Notes: generated from the sequence alone by a model not told the origin. Shown: positions 19,977 through 30,295, counted from the first letter of the stretch. The stretch is DNA of 64,000 bases from Altericroceibacterium xinjiangense (GCF_003958635.1 NZ_RSEK01000010.1:1-64000), one strand, 5' to 3'. Numbers and translations: made by a program.

Positions 19977-20931
19977 GGGCCTGTCTCCTGAAGCAACAAA
20001 AACGGTGGCGCTCATCGCAGGGCCTACCGCCAGCGGCAAGAGCGATCTGGCCGTGGACCTCGCCTTGCGGCTTGAGGCGCAAGGCCGGCGCGCAGTGGTG
20101 GTGAATGCCGACAGCGCGCAAGTCTATCGCGATCTGGCCGTGCTCAGCGCCCGCCCCTCCGCAGACGACATGCGCGGGATCGAGCATCGCCTGTTCGGAT
20201 CATGGGACGGGGCGCAGGCGTGTTCCGCCGCCGACTGGGCGCACGCGGCCAGCGGGGAAATCGCCGCGCTCCATGCCGAAGGTGCCGTGCCGGTGCTGGT
20301 CGGCGGGACAGGGCTGTACGTGCGCACGCTGCTGGACGGGATTGCCCCCGTGCCGGAAATTGACCCCGCCGTGCGGGAGCAGGTTCGCGCCCTCCCCACG
20401 CCTGAAGCCTTTGCCGCGTTGCAGGGCGAAGATCCGGAGCGCGCCGCCGCGCTCAATCCCGCCGACACCACGCGGATTGCCCGCGCGCTGGAAGTCGTCC
20501 GCTCTACCGGCAAGCCGCTGGGTTTCTGGCAGGAACGGCGCGAGGGCGGGATCGCAGCAAAGATCGACCTGCATCCCCTGATCCTGCTGTCCGACCGCGA
20601 GACGTTGTACCAGCGGTGCGACGCCCGGTTCGAACGGATGATGGACTGCGGCGCCATCGCGGAAGTGGAGGCGCTGCTTGCCCGCGATCTGGCCCCTGCC
20701 CTACCCGTGATGCGCGCCATCGGGGTGCGCGAGATTGCCGGCTTTTTGCACGGCGAGTGGTCGCGGGAGGAAGCGATCCTCCGAGGCCAGCAGGCGACGC
20801 GCAACTATGCCAAGCGGCAGTACACGTGGTTCAGGAACCAGCCGCCGCAGCATTGGCCAAGGCGGGAGACGCATGATGTCTCCGAAGAAGCCTTCAACGT
20901 AATATTATGTCGAGATAGCCGGTTGACATGA
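19969..20931 (+). CDS. miaA: tRNA dimethylallyltransferase
   Basis: Adds a dimethylallyl group to A37 of tRNAs reading UNN codons. It has 320 residues. The P-loop ALIAGPTASGKSDLAVDLA is close to the N-terminus; NADSAQVYRDL and GGTGLYVRTLLDG follow, and the C-terminal RNYAKRQYTWFRNQ is diagnostic. The start region overlaps divergent serB. The 3' end contains a TTGACA that may be the -35 element of the ilvB promoter. Confidence 0.96.
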   Translation: MSKGLSPEATKTVALIAGPTASGKSDLAVDLALRLEAQGRRAVVVNADSAQVYRDLAVLSARPSADDMRGIEHRLFGSWDGAQACSAADWAHAASGEIAALHAEGAVPVLVGGTGLYVRTLLDGIAPVPEIDPAVREQVRALPTPEAFAALQGEDPERAAALNPADTTRIARALEVVRSTGKPLGFWQERREGGIAAKIDLHPLILLSDRETLYQRCDARFERMMDCGAIAEVEALLARDLAPALPVMRAIGVREIAGFLHGEWSREEAILRGQQATRNYAKRQYTWFRNQPPQHWPRRETHDVSEEAFNVILCRDSRLT

Positions 20932-20951
20932 TATAAATGACCGCCTAGATC
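20923..20951 (+). promoter_or_regulatory. Candidate ilvB promoter
   Basis: A perfect TTGACA (20923-20928), overlapping the end of miaA, is followed after 17 nt by TAGATC (20946-20951). This would produce a leader of about 135 nt before ilvB. The -10 match is weak. Confidence 0.4.
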
Positions 20952-20993
20952 GCTGGTCAAGGCGGGGCGTGCCCTGCGACGAGTTGGAGAGGA

Positions 20994-21079
20994 GGACCCG
21001 GCGCGAGTCACTCGTAGCCGGGTCCATCTTTTCCCGAGGTCCCGAGTCGGTCTTTTATCCGGCTCTGGGTCCATCTTTT
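20994..21079 (+). promoter_or_regulatory. Tandem terminator-like hairpins in the ilvB leader
   Basis: The first hairpin has a perfect 9-bp stem (20994-21002 with 21017-21025) and an inner 4-bp stem. The second is imperfect (21041-21050 with 21059-21069). Each runs into the same 13 nt, GGGTCCATCTTTT (21020-21032 and 21067-21079). The 5' arm GGACCC can pair with either GGGTCC copy. This looks like an attenuator or antitermination switch. No Ile/Leu/Val-rich leader peptide was found. Confidence 0.5.
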
Positions 21080-21093
21080 AAGAGGAGCGTGAC

Positions 21094-22842
21094 GTGAGCG
21101 AGGAGCGCAGCGGGGCTGGCATCCTGATCGAAAGCCTGGTGCGGCAGGGAGTCGAATTCGTGTTCGGCTATCCTGGCGGCGCCGTGCTGCCGATCTATGA
21201 CGAGCTGTTTTCCGACCAACGCATCCGCCACATCCTTGTCCGGCACGAAGCCGGCGCGGCGCACGCGGCGGAAGGCTATGCCCGGTCGACCGGGAAGCCC
21301 GGGGTGGTGCTGGTTACCTCCGGGCCCGGCGCGACCAACGCGATCACCGGGATTGCCGACGCGTTCATGGATTCGATACCGCTGATCGTCATCACCGGGC
21401 AGGTCGCGACCAACCTGATCGGCACCGATGCCTTCCAGGAAGCGGACACCATCGGCCTGACCCGTCACTGCACCAAGCACAATTACCTCGTGCGCGATCC
21501 GGAACATCTCGCCGCGACGATCGAGGAAGCGTTCGAGATCGCGACCACCGGCCGTCCCGGCCCGGTCGTGATCGACATTCCCAAGAACGTGCAGGTTGCC
21601 CACGCGACGATGGCGGACGCGACCGCGAAGCCGCAGCGGACCAAGCGCTACAACCCCGGCAAGGCTGCGGCGCGTGAGGAAATCGAGCAGGCGATCGAAC
21701 TGCTCGCCAAGGCGGAGCGGCCGATCTTCTACACCGGCGGCGGCGTGGTCAATTCCGGCCCGCGCGCGACGGAGCTGCTGCGCAAGCTGCAGGCCCTGAC
21801 CGGCGCACCCGTCACCTCCACGCTGATGGGGCTTGGCGTGTTCCCGGCCGAAGACCCGGAATGGCTTGGAATGCTGGGCATGCACGGCACCTACGAAGCC
21901 AACATGGCGATGAACCAGTGCGACCTGATGGTGAACATCGGCGCGCGGTTCGATGACCGGGTGACTGGGCGGCTCGATGCCTTTTCGCCGGAATCGACCA
22001 AGATCCACATCGATATCGACCGCGCGTCGATCAACAAGGTCGTGCCGGTCGATCTGCCGGTGGTCGGCGATTGCGCTACCGTGCTCGAACAGCTGATCGA
22101 GGCCTGGGGCGACCGCGAGGGCGCCGACCTGACAGAGTGGAAGGCGCGGGTTGCCGGCTGGAAGGCGCGCGACAGCCTTTCCTATCCCCGATTGGGCGAG
22201 AAGATCATGCCGCAGTTCGCCGTTCAGCGGCTGTATGAACTGACCAAGGCCCGCACGCCGATCATCAGCACCGAAGTCGGCCAGCATCAGATGTGGGCAG
22301 CGCAGTACTTCGGCTTTTCGTCCCCCAACCGCTGGCTGACGTCCGGCGGACTGGGCACGATGGGTTATGGCCTGCCCGCCGCGATCGGCGCGCAGCTTGG
22401 CCACCCGGACGATCTGGTGATCGACATCGCGGGCGAAGCCTCAATCCAGATGAACATCCAGGAAATGGCCACGGCCACCCAGTACCGCCTGCCGGTGAAG
22501 GTGTTCATCCTCAACAACGAATACATGGGCATGGTCCGGCAGTGGCAGGAACTGACCTATGAAAGCCGCTACTCCAATTCCTATTCGGACAGCCTGCCGG
22601 ACTTCGTGAAGCTGGCAGAAAGCTATGGTTGGAAGGGCATCCGGATCGAGAACGAAAGCCAGCTCGACGCCGGGATCGAGGCAATGCTGGCGCATGACGG
22701 GCCGGTGATGGTCGATTGCCAGGTGTCGAAGGACGCGAATTGTTTCCCGATGATCCCCTCGGGCGCGGCGCATACCGAAATGCTGCTTTACGGCGATCAG
22801 GTTGCGGGCACGATGGAAGACGAAGCGAAGGCGCTGGTGTGA
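21094..22842 (+). CDS. ilvB: Acetolactate synthase, large (catalytic) subunit
   Basis: Thiamine diphosphate and FAD enzyme making acetolactate or acetohydroxybutyrate, the first common step of valine, leucine and isoleucine synthesis. It has 582 residues. The [15 protein letters not shown] region and catalytic Glu52 ([15 protein letters not shown]) are present. The cofactor-binding segment reads [10 protein letters not shown], so the usual Asp of GDG/GDA is Glu448. It starts at a GTG with AGGAG 6 nt upstream. The stop overlaps the ilvN ATG by 1 nt. Confidence 0.97.
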   Translation: MSEERSGAGILIESLVRQGVEFVFGYPGGAVLPIYDELFSDQRIRHILVRHEAGAAHAAEGYARSTGKPGVVLVTSGPGATNAITGIADAFMDSIPLIVITGQVATNLIGTDAFQEADTIGLTRHCTKHNYLVRDPEHLAATIEEAFEIATTGRPGPVVIDIPKNVQVAHATMADATAKPQRTKRYNPGKAAAREEIEQAIELLAKAERPIFYTGGGVVNSGPRATELLRKLQALTGAPVTSTLMGLGVFPAEDPEWLGMLGMHGTYEANMAMNQCDLMVNIGARFDDRVTGRLDAFSPESTKIHIDIDRASINKVVPVDLPVVGDCATVLEQLIEAWGDREGADLTEWKARVAGWKARDSLSYPRLGEKIMPQFAVQRLYELTKARTPIISTEVGQHQMWAAQYFGFSSPNRWLTSGGLGTMGYGLPAAIGAQLGHPDDLVIDIAGEASIQMNIQEMATATQYRLPVKVFILNNEYMGMVRQWQELTYESRYSNSYSDSLPDFVKLAESYGWKGIRIENESQLDAGIEAMLAHDGPVMVDCQVSKDANCFPMIPSGAAHTEMLLYGDQVAGTMEDEAKALV

Positions 22843-23357
22843 TGAAGATACAGCATCGCGAATCCGAGCGGCACGTTCTGACCGTCACGGTCGACAACGA
22901 GGCCGGCATCCTTGCCAAGATCGCAGGGCTGTTCACCGCGCGCGGGTACAACATCGACAGCCTGACCGTGGCCGATATCTCGGAAGACCACGCGGTCAGC
23001 CGCATCACCATCGTCACCAACGGCCCGCCGCCGGTGATCGACCAGATTCGGGCGCAGCTGGAACGGCTGGTGCCGGTCCACCGGGTGACGGACCTGACCG
23101 AAGCCGGCCCGCATGTCGAGCGGGAGCTGGCGCTGGTCAAGGTTGCCGGAACGGGTGAGAAGCGAGTCGAGGCGTTGCGCCTGGCCGAAGTGTTCCGCGC
23201 GAGCGTGGTCGACATCACCACCTCCAGCTTCATCTTCGAACTGACCGGCGCGCCGGACAAGATCGACAACTTCGTCGCCCTGATGCGCGAACTTGGACTG
23301 GTCGAGGTCGGGCGGACCGGGATCGTCGGCATGATGCGGGGCACCGAAGGGGCCTGA
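22842..23357 (+). CDS. ilvN: Acetolactate synthase, small (regulatory) subunit
   Basis: Regulatory subunit that confers valine feedback control on IlvB. It has 171 residues. The N-terminal ACT domain (residues 8-80) begins RHVLTVTVDNEAGILAKIAG and contains GYNIDSLTVA. The C-terminal ALS_ss_C domain follows. The ATG overlaps the ilvB stop (TGATG), so the start is unambiguous. It lies 131 nt upstream of ilvC. Confidence 0.97.
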   Translation: MKIQHRESERHVLTVTVDNEAGILAKIAGLFTARGYNIDSLTVADISEDHAVSRITIVTNGPPPVIDQIRAQLERLVPVHRVTDLTEAGPHVERELALVKVAGTGEKRVEALRLAEVFRASVVDITTSSFIFELTGAPDKIDNFVALMRELGLVEVGRTGIVGMMRGTEGA

Positions 23358-23411
23358 ACCCGGATTTTCGAACAGCGCTGTCGGATGACGCGCTCCGGGT
23401 TCCACCTTGTC

Positions 23412-23428
23412 CCGGGCGCTGACGGTGC
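23412..23428. repeat. 17-nt exact repeat, copy 2
   Basis: The same CCGGGCGCTGACGGTGC as at 14946-14962, here between ilvN and ilvC. Confidence 0.7.
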
Positions 23429-23441
23429 GAGAGGCAGCATG

Positions 23442-23462
23442 ATGCCGGACCCGGTCCGGCAT
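23442..23462. repeat. Short palindromic intergenic element
   Basis: ATGCCGGA and TCCGGCAT flank a 5-nt loop. The element resembles the ATGCCGGAnnnnTCCGGCAT-type palindromes that are scattered between genes in many alphaproteobacteria. It lies 27 nt upstream of ilvC. Confidence 0.5.
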
Positions 23463-23464
23463 GA

Positions 23465-24508
<1,044 letters not shown>

Positions 24509-24529
24509 TCCATTCGGACTGGATGATCG

Positions 24530-24563
24530 AAGGGGGAGCGGCGCAAACCGCTCCCCCTTTTTC
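24530..24563 (+). terminator. Rho-independent terminator of the ilv genes
   Basis: A perfect 12-bp GC-rich stem (24530-24541 with 24548-24559) and a 6-nt loop run into five T residues. It lies 21 nt after the ilvC stop. Confidence 0.9.
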
Positions 24564-24685
24564 GTGCCGCACGTTCAGGCTTTCACCTCCGGACCGGCAC
24601 GGCCAGTTTCGCCCCCTGCTTGATCGCTGGTGGACATTATCTATCTCCCGAGCCAGACTGGTTGAAAGGTCATGGGAGACTGAAC

Positions 24686-25330
24686 ATGCGTAAATGGACC
24701 CTGTCGCTTGCCGCTGCTGGCGCGGCGTTGGTTTCGGTCGGCGCTCTGCAGGCGCAGACTGCTCCGCAACTGCCCGGCACGATGGACGCGACCCGCGTCA
24801 CGGCCGGCACTTACACGGTGGATCCGGGCCACACCCTGGTGGGGTGGCGAGTCAATCACTTCGGCTTCAACGATTACTTCGGCATCTTCGGCAACGTCGA
24901 AGGCAATCTGGCGATCGATCCGGCGAACCCCGGAGCGGCGAAGCTGGACGTGACGATCCCGATCTCTTCGCTGGTGGTGGCCAGCCAGGGACTGCGCGAT
25001 CACTTGCTGCGCCCCGGCGCGGACGGAAAGACCCCGGACTTCTTCGGCGCCGAACCGCAGCCCGCCCGCTTCGTTTCGACACAAGTGACGCGCAACGGAC
25101 CGACCACGGCCGACATCACCGGCAATCTGACGCTGAACGGGGTAACGAAGCCCGTCACCATCGCCGCCCGCTTCACCGGCGCCGGCGCCAACCCGATGAG
25201 CCAGGTGGCGACGGTCGGCTTCGAGGGGACGACCACGATTAACCGCACCGACTACGGCATCAACTTTGCCGCACCGTTCGTGTCCGACGCAGTCGAACTG
25301 GACATCAGCGCCGCGTTCGAAAAGCGGTAA
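24686..25330 (+). CDS. YceI family periplasmic protein
   Basis: A 214-residue secreted lipocalin-like protein. A signal peptide covers residues 1-26 (ending LQAQT). The YceI domain begins GTYTVDPGHTLVGWRVNHFG and continues with GNLTLNGVTKPVTI and INRTDYGI, all typical. YceI proteins bind isoprenoid-type lipids in an 8-stranded barrel; the ligand here is unknown. The start at 24686 is preferred over the in-frame 24620 because it exposes the signal peptide and has GGGAGA upstream. A terminator follows. Confidence 0.93.
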   Translation: MRKWTLSLAAAGAALVSVGALQAQTAPQLPGTMDATRVTAGTYTVDPGHTLVGWRVNHFGFNDYFGIFGNVEGNLAIDPANPGAAKLDVTIPISSLVVASQGLRDHLLRPGADGKTPDFFGAEPQPARFVSTQVTRNGPTTADITGNLTLNGVTKPVTIAARFTGAGANPMSQVATVGFEGTTTINRTDYGINFAAPFVSDAVELDISAAFEKR

Positions 25331-25343
25331 GCGCCTGCACGAT

Positions 25344-25373
25344 AACCCTCCGCCCGAAACGGCGGAGGGTTTC
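25344..25373 (+). terminator. Terminator of the YceI gene
   Basis: An 11-bp perfect stem (25344-25354 with 25361-25371) with a 6-nt loop ends in a short TTT. It lies 14 nt after the stop. Confidence 0.75.
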
Positions 25374-25413
25374 ATCTGGACAAACCCCTGTCCTTGCGCA
25401 TAGGCAGTGGCTT

Positions 25414-25461
25414 ATGCACCGGCATGAGCTTCTTTCGCTGCTTCGACTTACGCGCCCTTAG
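25414..25461 (+). CDS. Leucine-rich leader peptide of leuA (LeuL)
   Basis: A 15-codon open frame encodes [15 protein letters not shown]. It contains five leucines within seven codons (25429-25449), using CTT and CTG, and a TAG stop. It lies 116 nt upstream of leuA. This is the form expected of an amino-acid-sensing leader peptide: ribosome stalling at Leu codons under leucine shortage would change folding of the following RNA. A CATAGG at 25399-25404 could be a -10 element, which would make the message nearly leaderless, as described for trpL in rhizobia. The peptide itself is not expected to have another role. Confidence 0.8.
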   Translation: MHRHELLSLLRLTRP

Positions 25462-25510
25462 GCGCGTACCCCGCCCGTGCGCCGATCGGCCCGGGCAGCC
25501 CGCCTAAGGG
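25451..25510 (+). promoter_or_regulatory. Competing hairpins of the leuA attenuator region
   Basis: CGCGCC (25451-25456) pairs with GGCGCG (25461-25466) across the leader stop codon. Alternatively CCCTTAGGCG (25455-25464) pairs perfectly over 10 bp with CGCCTAAGGG (25501-25510). The two structures are mutually exclusive. No T-run follows, so control may be by translation or Rho rather than by intrinsic termination. Confidence 0.65.
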
Positions 25511-25577
25511 CCTCAGCATCGAAGACGAAACCTGCCCGCGGCCACTCCCGCGCGCTTCAGCGACAAGGCAATGCCTC

Positions 25578-27266
25578 ATGGCCATGCTCAAAGATCCGGT
25601 CCGAAAGTACCAGCCCTTCCCGCAAGTCCCCCTGCCCGACCGGCAGTGGCCCAGCCGCACGATCACGGCCCCCCCCCGGTGGCTTTCGACTGACCTGCGC
25701 GACGGCAACCAGTCGATCATCGATCCGATGGACGCGGTGAAGAAGAACCGCTTCTTCGATCTGCTGGTGGAGATCGGCGTTAAGGAAATCGAAGTCGGTT
25801 TCCCCAGCGCCGGCAAGACCGAATTCGACTTCATCCAGTCTCTCGTGCGCTCCGGCAAGATTCCCGACGATGTGATGGTCCAGGTTCTGACCCAGTCGCG
25901 CGAAGACCTGATCCGCACCAGCTTTGAAAGCCTGGAAGGCGCGCGGACGGCAATCGTGCACTTGTACAACGCGGTGTCGCCTGCGTGGCGCGAGATCGTG
26001 TTCCGGATGACCCCGGCGCAAGTGAAGCAGGTGGCGATCCAGGGTGCGACATGGCTGCGCGACGAAGCGGCGAAGCGGCCGGATACGGACTGGCACTTCC
26101 AGTATTCGCCGGAGACGTTCTCCACGGCCGAACTCGATTTCAGCCTGGAAGTTTGCGAAGCGGTGATGGACGTGCTCCAGCCGACCGCCGAACGGCCGAT
26201 CATCCTCAACCTTCCGGCAACCGTCGAGGCGTCGACGCCCAACATCTATGCCGACCAGATCGAGTATTTCTGCCGCAACCTGCCGGGCCGCGACCGGGCG
26301 GTCATCAGCCTGCACACCCACAACGACCGGGGCACCGGCGTCGCCGCCGCGGAGCTTGGCCTGATGGCCGGGGCGGACCGCATCGAAGGCTGCCTGTTCG
26401 GCAATGGGGAGCGGACGGGCAACTGCGATCTGGTGACAATTGCCCTCAACATGTACACGCAAGGCATTGATCCCGAACTGGATTTTTCCGACATCGACAA
26501 AGTGATCGAGACGGTCGAGTTCTGCAACCAGATCCCTGTCCACCAGCGCCACCCCTATGGTGGGGAACTGGTGTTCACTGCGTTTTCCGGCAGCCATCAG
26601 GACGCGATCAAGAAGGGCTTTGCCGCGCAGGACCAGCGCAACGACGAATTGTGGCGCGTGCCGTACTTGCCGATCGACCCCGCCGATCTTGGCCGCAGCT
26701 ACGAAGCGGTCATCCGGGTCAACTCGCAATCCGGCAAGGGCGGGTTCGCCTGGGTGCTGGAGCAGGACCAGGGGCTGAAACTGCCCAAGCGGCTTCAGGC
26801 CGACTTCTCGCGGCAGGTGCAGCGCCTCGCCGATGAGCTTGGACGGGAACTGAACGCTGCCGATATCTGGCAGGTGTTCCGCGAAACCTACTTCGTGAAA
26901 GTCGAGAAGCGCCGCTTCCGACTGGTCGACTTCGAGGAGACCCGCGCCAGCGACGGGACGCGCTTGTTCACCGGCACGATCGAGGTCGAAGGGCAGGCGC
27001 AGCAAGTCAGCGGACGCGGTAAGGGACTGATCTCGTCCGTGCTGGCGACGCTGAAGGACGCGTTCGGGCTGGAGCTGGAAGTGCTCGACTACACCGAGCA
27101 CGCACTCGGCACCGGCACCGATGCAAAGGCGGCTGCCTATCTCGAATGCGCGATGCCGGATGGGCAAATCGTCTGGGGTGTGGGGATCGACCAGGACGTT
27201 GCCACCGCGAGCGTGCGGGCGATCCTCAGCGCAGCGAATGGAGCGGTGCGCAACTCCGGAAGCTAG
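25578..27266 (+). CDS. leuA: 2-isopropylmalate synthase (LeuA type 2)
   Basis: First committed step of leucine synthesis: 2-oxoisovalerate plus acetyl-CoA. The 562-residue, longer type-2 form has the N-terminal segment [18 protein letters not shown]. The HMGL-like catalytic barrel includes [20 protein letters not shown] and [17 protein letters not shown]-terminal leucine-sensing LeuA dimer domain occupies about residues 430-560. The start ATG at 25578 has only a weak AAGG upstream, consistent with a controlled initiation region; another ATG is 6 nt downstream. Its stop shares a CTAG with the stop of the convergent MOSC gene. Confidence 0.97.
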   Translation: MAMLKDPVRKYQPFPQVPLPDRQWPSRTITAPPRWLSTDLRDGNQSIIDPMDAVKKNRFFDLLVEIGVKEIEVGFPSAGKTEFDFIQSLVRSGKIPDDVMVQVLTQSREDLIRTSFESLEGARTAIVHLYNAVSPAWREIVFRMTPAQVKQVAIQGATWLRDEAAKRPDTDWHFQYSPETFSTAELDFSLEVCEAVMDVLQPTAERPIILNLPATVEASTPNIYADQIEYFCRNLPGRDRAVISLHTHNDRGTGVAAAELGLMAGADRIEGCLFGNGERTGNCDLVTIALNMYTQGIDPELDFSDIDKVIETVEFCNQIPVHQRHPYGGELVFTAFSGSHQDAIKKGFAAQDQRNDELWRVPYLPIDPADLGRSYEAVIRVNSQSGKGGFAWVLEQDQGLKLPKRLQADFSRQVQRLADELGRELNAADIWQVFRETYFVKVEKRRFRLVDFEETRASDGTRLFTGTIEVEGQAQQVSGRGKGLISSVLATLKDAFGLELEVLDYTEHALGTGTDAKAAAYLECAMPDGQIVWGVGIDQDVATASVRAILSAANGAVRNSGS

Positions 27267-27808
27267 ACCGGCTCCATCGCCACGAAGGTCTCGGGCCGGG
27301 ATTCGATCGATATCGGATCGCCGGCCCGAACTTCGCCCCCGCTCACGACGATAGCCATCACCCCGGCCTTGCGGACCAGCGATCCATCGGGGGCGCGGTC
27401 CAGCGTGGCCGCCATCGCGCCCTTGGCGATGTTCTCATTGATCAGGCGGCACGGGTTCCTGAGGCCGGTCACTTCGACCACGGCTTCCGCGCCCAGCCGC
27501 AGCCGGGTGCCGCTGGACAAGCCGAGCAAGTCGATGCCTTGCGTCGTGACGTTCTCGCCCAGGTCCCCCGGACCGACCGAGAATCCTTGTTCGCGCATCT
27601 CATCAAGCAGTTCGGCATGAATCAGGTGGACCTGCCGCAGGTTGAGCGCGTCCGGATCCTGCTTCACGCGGGCGCGGTGCTTTACCATCACGCCCGCATG
27701 GACATCGCCTTCGATCCCGATCCCGGCGATCAGCCGGACCGATGCACGAGTGGGCTTGGAGAAGCGGTGCGCGTCGTCCGTGGCGAGCGCGATGATGCGG
27801 GCATCCAT
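27263..27808 (-). CDS. MOSC domain-containing protein
   Basis: A 181-residue MOSC protein of the single-domain YiiM-like type. MOSC proteins act in molybdenum-cofactor-linked sulfur transfer or in N-hydroxylated substrate reduction. The conserved cysteine lies in [18 protein letters not shown] and [15 protein letters not shown] are family landmarks. The start at 27808 ([12 protein letters not shown]) is chosen because residues upstream in the open frame are not conserved. It is convergent with leuA and divergent from recJ. Confidence 0.88.
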   Translation of the reverse strand: MDARIIALATDDAHRFSKPTRASVRLIAGIGIEGDVHAGVMVKHRARVKQDPDALNLRQVHLIHAELLDEMREQGFSVGPGDLGENVTTQGIDLLGLSSGTRLRLGAEAVVEVTGLRNPCRLINENIAKGAMAATLDRAPDGSLVRKAGVMAIVVSGGEVRAGDPISIESRPETFVAMEPV

Positions 27809-27912
27809 GACCCATGCGCTACCGCACTCGCGCGGCGGCTTCAATCGGCCGCGAGGTCGCTCATCCGATTCCCCGCCTTTCCCCCGGTGAGCGACTGGGG
27901 TAACCGGAACAT

Positions 27913-29694
27913 ATGGTGACACAAGCAGCAGTTCTGGGAGTCGAACGTTCCTTCATGGGCCGGGCGTGGCGTTGGCGCGGCGGGAACATGGCGCTGGAAT
28001 CCTCCGCCCGGGGGCTGGAGGAAGACATCGTTACCCAGCTTCTGCTTGCCCGCGGAGTGGCGCGGGAGGACCTTGCGCGGCACCGCTCCCCCACCCTGCG
28101 CGCGTTCCTGCCGGACCCGTCGCGCTTCAACGACATGGACATCGCCGCAGAACGGGTCGCGCAAGCGGTGCTGGAGCAGGAAACGGTCACCGTCTTCGGG
28201 GACTACGACGTTGACGGGGCGACCAGCGCGGCGCTGCTGATCAGGCTGCTGCGGATGCTGGGGTTGCAGGCGCGGCACTACATTCCCGACCGGCTGCTGG
28301 AAGGCTACGGGCCAAGCGGGGAAGCGCTCGTCCGGTTGGCGCAGGACGGGTCCAGCCTGATCGTGACGGTCGACTGCGGGGCGATGGCGTACGAGGCGCT
28401 GCAGGCGGCGCGCAACGTCGGCGTGGACGTGATCGTGGTGGATCACCACAAGTGCGCGCCGGATCTTCCCCCTGCCCTTGCGCTGGTCAATCCCAACCGC
28501 CTCGACGAGTGCGAGGAAGCCGCCGCGCACGGGCATTTGGCAGCCGTGGGGGTTGCGTTCCTGCTGGCGGTCGCGGTCACGCGGACGTTGCGGCAGCGCG
28601 GGTACTTCAAGGACAGGGCAGAGCCCGATCTTCTCGCGCTGCTCGATCTGGTTGCGCTTGGCACGGTGGCGGACGTGGCGGCGATACGCGGGCTCAACCG
28701 CGCCTTTGTCGCGCAGGGCCTGAAGGTCATGGCGCGCCGCGCCAACGTCGGGATGGCCGCGCTGATCGATGCGAGCCGCTTGTCGCGCGCGCCGACGTGC
28801 AGCGATTGCGGGTTCGCGCTCGGCCCCCGGATCAATGCCGGCGGGCGCGTGGGCGAGGCGACGCTCGGCGTGCGCCTGCTGACGACCGAGGACCCGGACG
28901 AAGCCCGCGCGATTGCCGCGCAGCTGTCCCAGCTCAACGAGGAACGGCGCGCCATCGAGGCGGCCGTGCAGGAAGCGGCGGAGCAGCAGTTGGCGGCGCA
29001 GCACAACCGCGCCGTGCTCATCCTCTCGGGCCGGGGCTGGCATCCCGGCGTGATCGGCATCGTGGCCGGGCGGATCAAGGAAAAGAGCGGGAAGCCCACC
29101 CTCGTTGTCGCGATCGATGAAGAGACCGGACAAGGCAAAGGCTCGGGCCGGTCGATTTCGGGAGTCGATCTGGGCGCGGCGATTCTCGGCGCCCGCGATT
29201 TGGGGCTGCTGCTGGCCGGGGGCGGCCACGCAATGGCGGCGGGCCTGACGGTGAGCGAATCGCGAATCGGCGAACTGGGCGACTGGCTGGACGAGCGGCT
29301 GGGCAGCGCCGTCGCCGCAGCGATGGAGCAGCAAAGCGTGCTGCTGGACCTGTCACTTGCACCGGGAGGGCTTACGCCGGACTTGATCGAGACCCTGGAA
29401 AGCGCGGGGCCGTTCGGCGTCGGCTGGCCGGGTCCGCGCGTTGCGGTGGGGCCGGTTCGAATCGTCAAGGCGGACATGGTGGGCAGCGATCACGTGCGGG
29501 TAATCGCCAGCGGGGGCGACGGGACATCGCTGAAGGCCATCGCTTTCCGGGCGGCCGAGACGGAGCTTGGACAGACGCTGCTCCACGGATCGTCCGGGCG
29601 GCGCCTGTGGCTGGCCGGGCGGGCGAAGCTTGATGATTGGGGAAGTCGGCCGAAGGCGGAATTGCATCTGGAAGATGCTGCGTGGGCAGATTGA
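27913..29694 (+). CDS. recJ: Single-stranded-DNA-specific exonuclease RecJ
   Basis: 5'-3' exonuclease of recombination and mismatch repair. It has 593 residues. DHH motifs FGDYDVDGATSAALL and VVDHHKC carry the metal-binding aspartates and histidines. The DHHA1 domain is marked by GGGHAMAAGL and SGRGWHPGVIGIVAGRI, and the OB-fold region follows. The ATG at 27913 gives the usual short N-terminal VLGVERSF segment. It is followed by two tRNA-Glu genes. Confidence 0.97.
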   Translation: MVTQAAVLGVERSFMGRAWRWRGGNMALESSARGLEEDIVTQLLLARGVAREDLARHRSPTLRAFLPDPSRFNDMDIAAERVAQAVLEQETVTVFGDYDVDGATSAALLIRLLRMLGLQARHYIPDRLLEGYGPSGEALVRLAQDGSSLIVTVDCGAMAYEALQAARNVGVDVIVVDHHKCAPDLPPALALVNPNRLDECEEAAAHGHLAAVGVAFLLAVAVTRTLRQRGYFKDRAEPDLLALLDLVALGTVADVAAIRGLNRAFVAQGLKVMARRANVGMAALIDASRLSRAPTCSDCGFALGPRINAGGRVGEATLGVRLLTTEDPDEARAIAAQLSQLNEERRAIEAAVQEAAEQQLAAQHNRAVLILSGRGWHPGVIGIVAGRIKEKSGKPTLVVAIDEETGQGKGSGRSISGVDLGAAILGARDLGLLLAGGGHAMAAGLTVSESRIGELGDWLDERLGSAVAAAMEQQSVLLDLSLAPGGLTPDLIETLESAGPFGVGWPGPRVAVGPVRIVKADMVGSDHVRVIASGGDGTSLKAIAFRAAETELGQTLLHGSSGRRLWLAGRAKLDDWGSRPKAELHLEDAAWAD

Positions 29695-29715
29695 TACTGA
29701 GGTGACCGGAAAGGG

Positions 29716-29744
29716 TTGACCGCACCTGCGAGTGTCCGTAAGTG
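29716..29744 (+). promoter_or_regulatory. Candidate promoter of the tRNA-Glu genes
   Basis: TTGACC (29716-29721) and TAAGTG (29739-29744) are 17 nt apart. The first tRNA begins 17 nt after the -10 element. Confidence 0.4.
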
Positions 29745-29761
29745 CCGCCCACCACTCACGT

Positions 29762-29837
29762 GGCCCCTTCGTCTAGCGGTCTAGGACGCGGCCCTTTCAC
29801 GGCTGAAACACGGGTTCGATTCCCGTAGGGGTCACCA
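29762..29837 (+). tRNA. tRNA-Glu (anticodon TTC)
   Basis: 76 nt including the encoded CCA. The acceptor stem is GGCCCCT/AGGGGTC, the anticodon loop CTTTCAC gives TTC at 29796-29798, and the T loop is GTTCGATTC. All arms fold. Confidence 0.97.
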
Positions 29838-29863
29838 GAGTGTGGCATCATGGCCTCTTGATC

Positions 29864-29939
29864 GGCCCCTTCGTCTAGCGGTCCAGGACGCGGCCCTCTC
29901 ACGGCTGAAACACGGGTTCGATTCCCGTAGGGGTCACCA
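29864..29939 (+). tRNA. tRNA-Glu (anticodon CTC)
   Basis: 76 nt including CCA. It is identical to the preceding tRNA except for one T-to-C change in the D loop and one at the wobble base, giving CTC at 29898-29900. The spacer between the two is 26 nt. Confidence 0.97.
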
Positions 29940-30295
29940 GGTTTCGCGCGCCGGGCTGTTCGTTCGTGCGCCGACGTGCCGGCAATCAGCTCTCCATCGT
30001 CTGTCGTTGAGACGTCCGCGCGCGGCAGCAGGCGCGGTCGGTGAGCGCTGACGAAGTGCGTCGCTGAAGTTCCACGTCTGGTAAATGCCTGTGAGCGGCA
30101 CGGGTGTGAAAGCCGCGTCCACCAGCGTCGGCAGCGACCGGTGGAGGCACGGTTGATCGCCATCCTCATCGAGCCAGCGTCGAAGACCCCTGTTTCAGAG
30201 CACCGGCAATGCCTCAGCGGGTGGCGGCAACTTTTCGGCGCCGCCCAGCTTGTGGTTCATGACAGGAGCGCCGTGCCTGTGTTACGGGGCCTGCC
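29940..30295. other. Intergenic region without a supported gene
   Basis: No gene is seen. A minus-strand open frame runs through both tRNA genes and this region, but its translation is the antisense of the tRNAs and is rejected. It may hold the psd promoter. Confidence 0.5.

Noticed and set aside
20969-21093. GTG-initiated frame through the ilvB leader as a leader peptide
   Set aside because: It has no run of Ile, Leu or Val codons, so it does not fit an amino-acid attenuator peptide.
29756-30169. Minus-strand 137-residue frame containing two GDPYGNRTRVSAV segments
   Set aside because: It is the antisense reading of the two tRNA-Glu genes; this peptide is a well-known annotation artefact.
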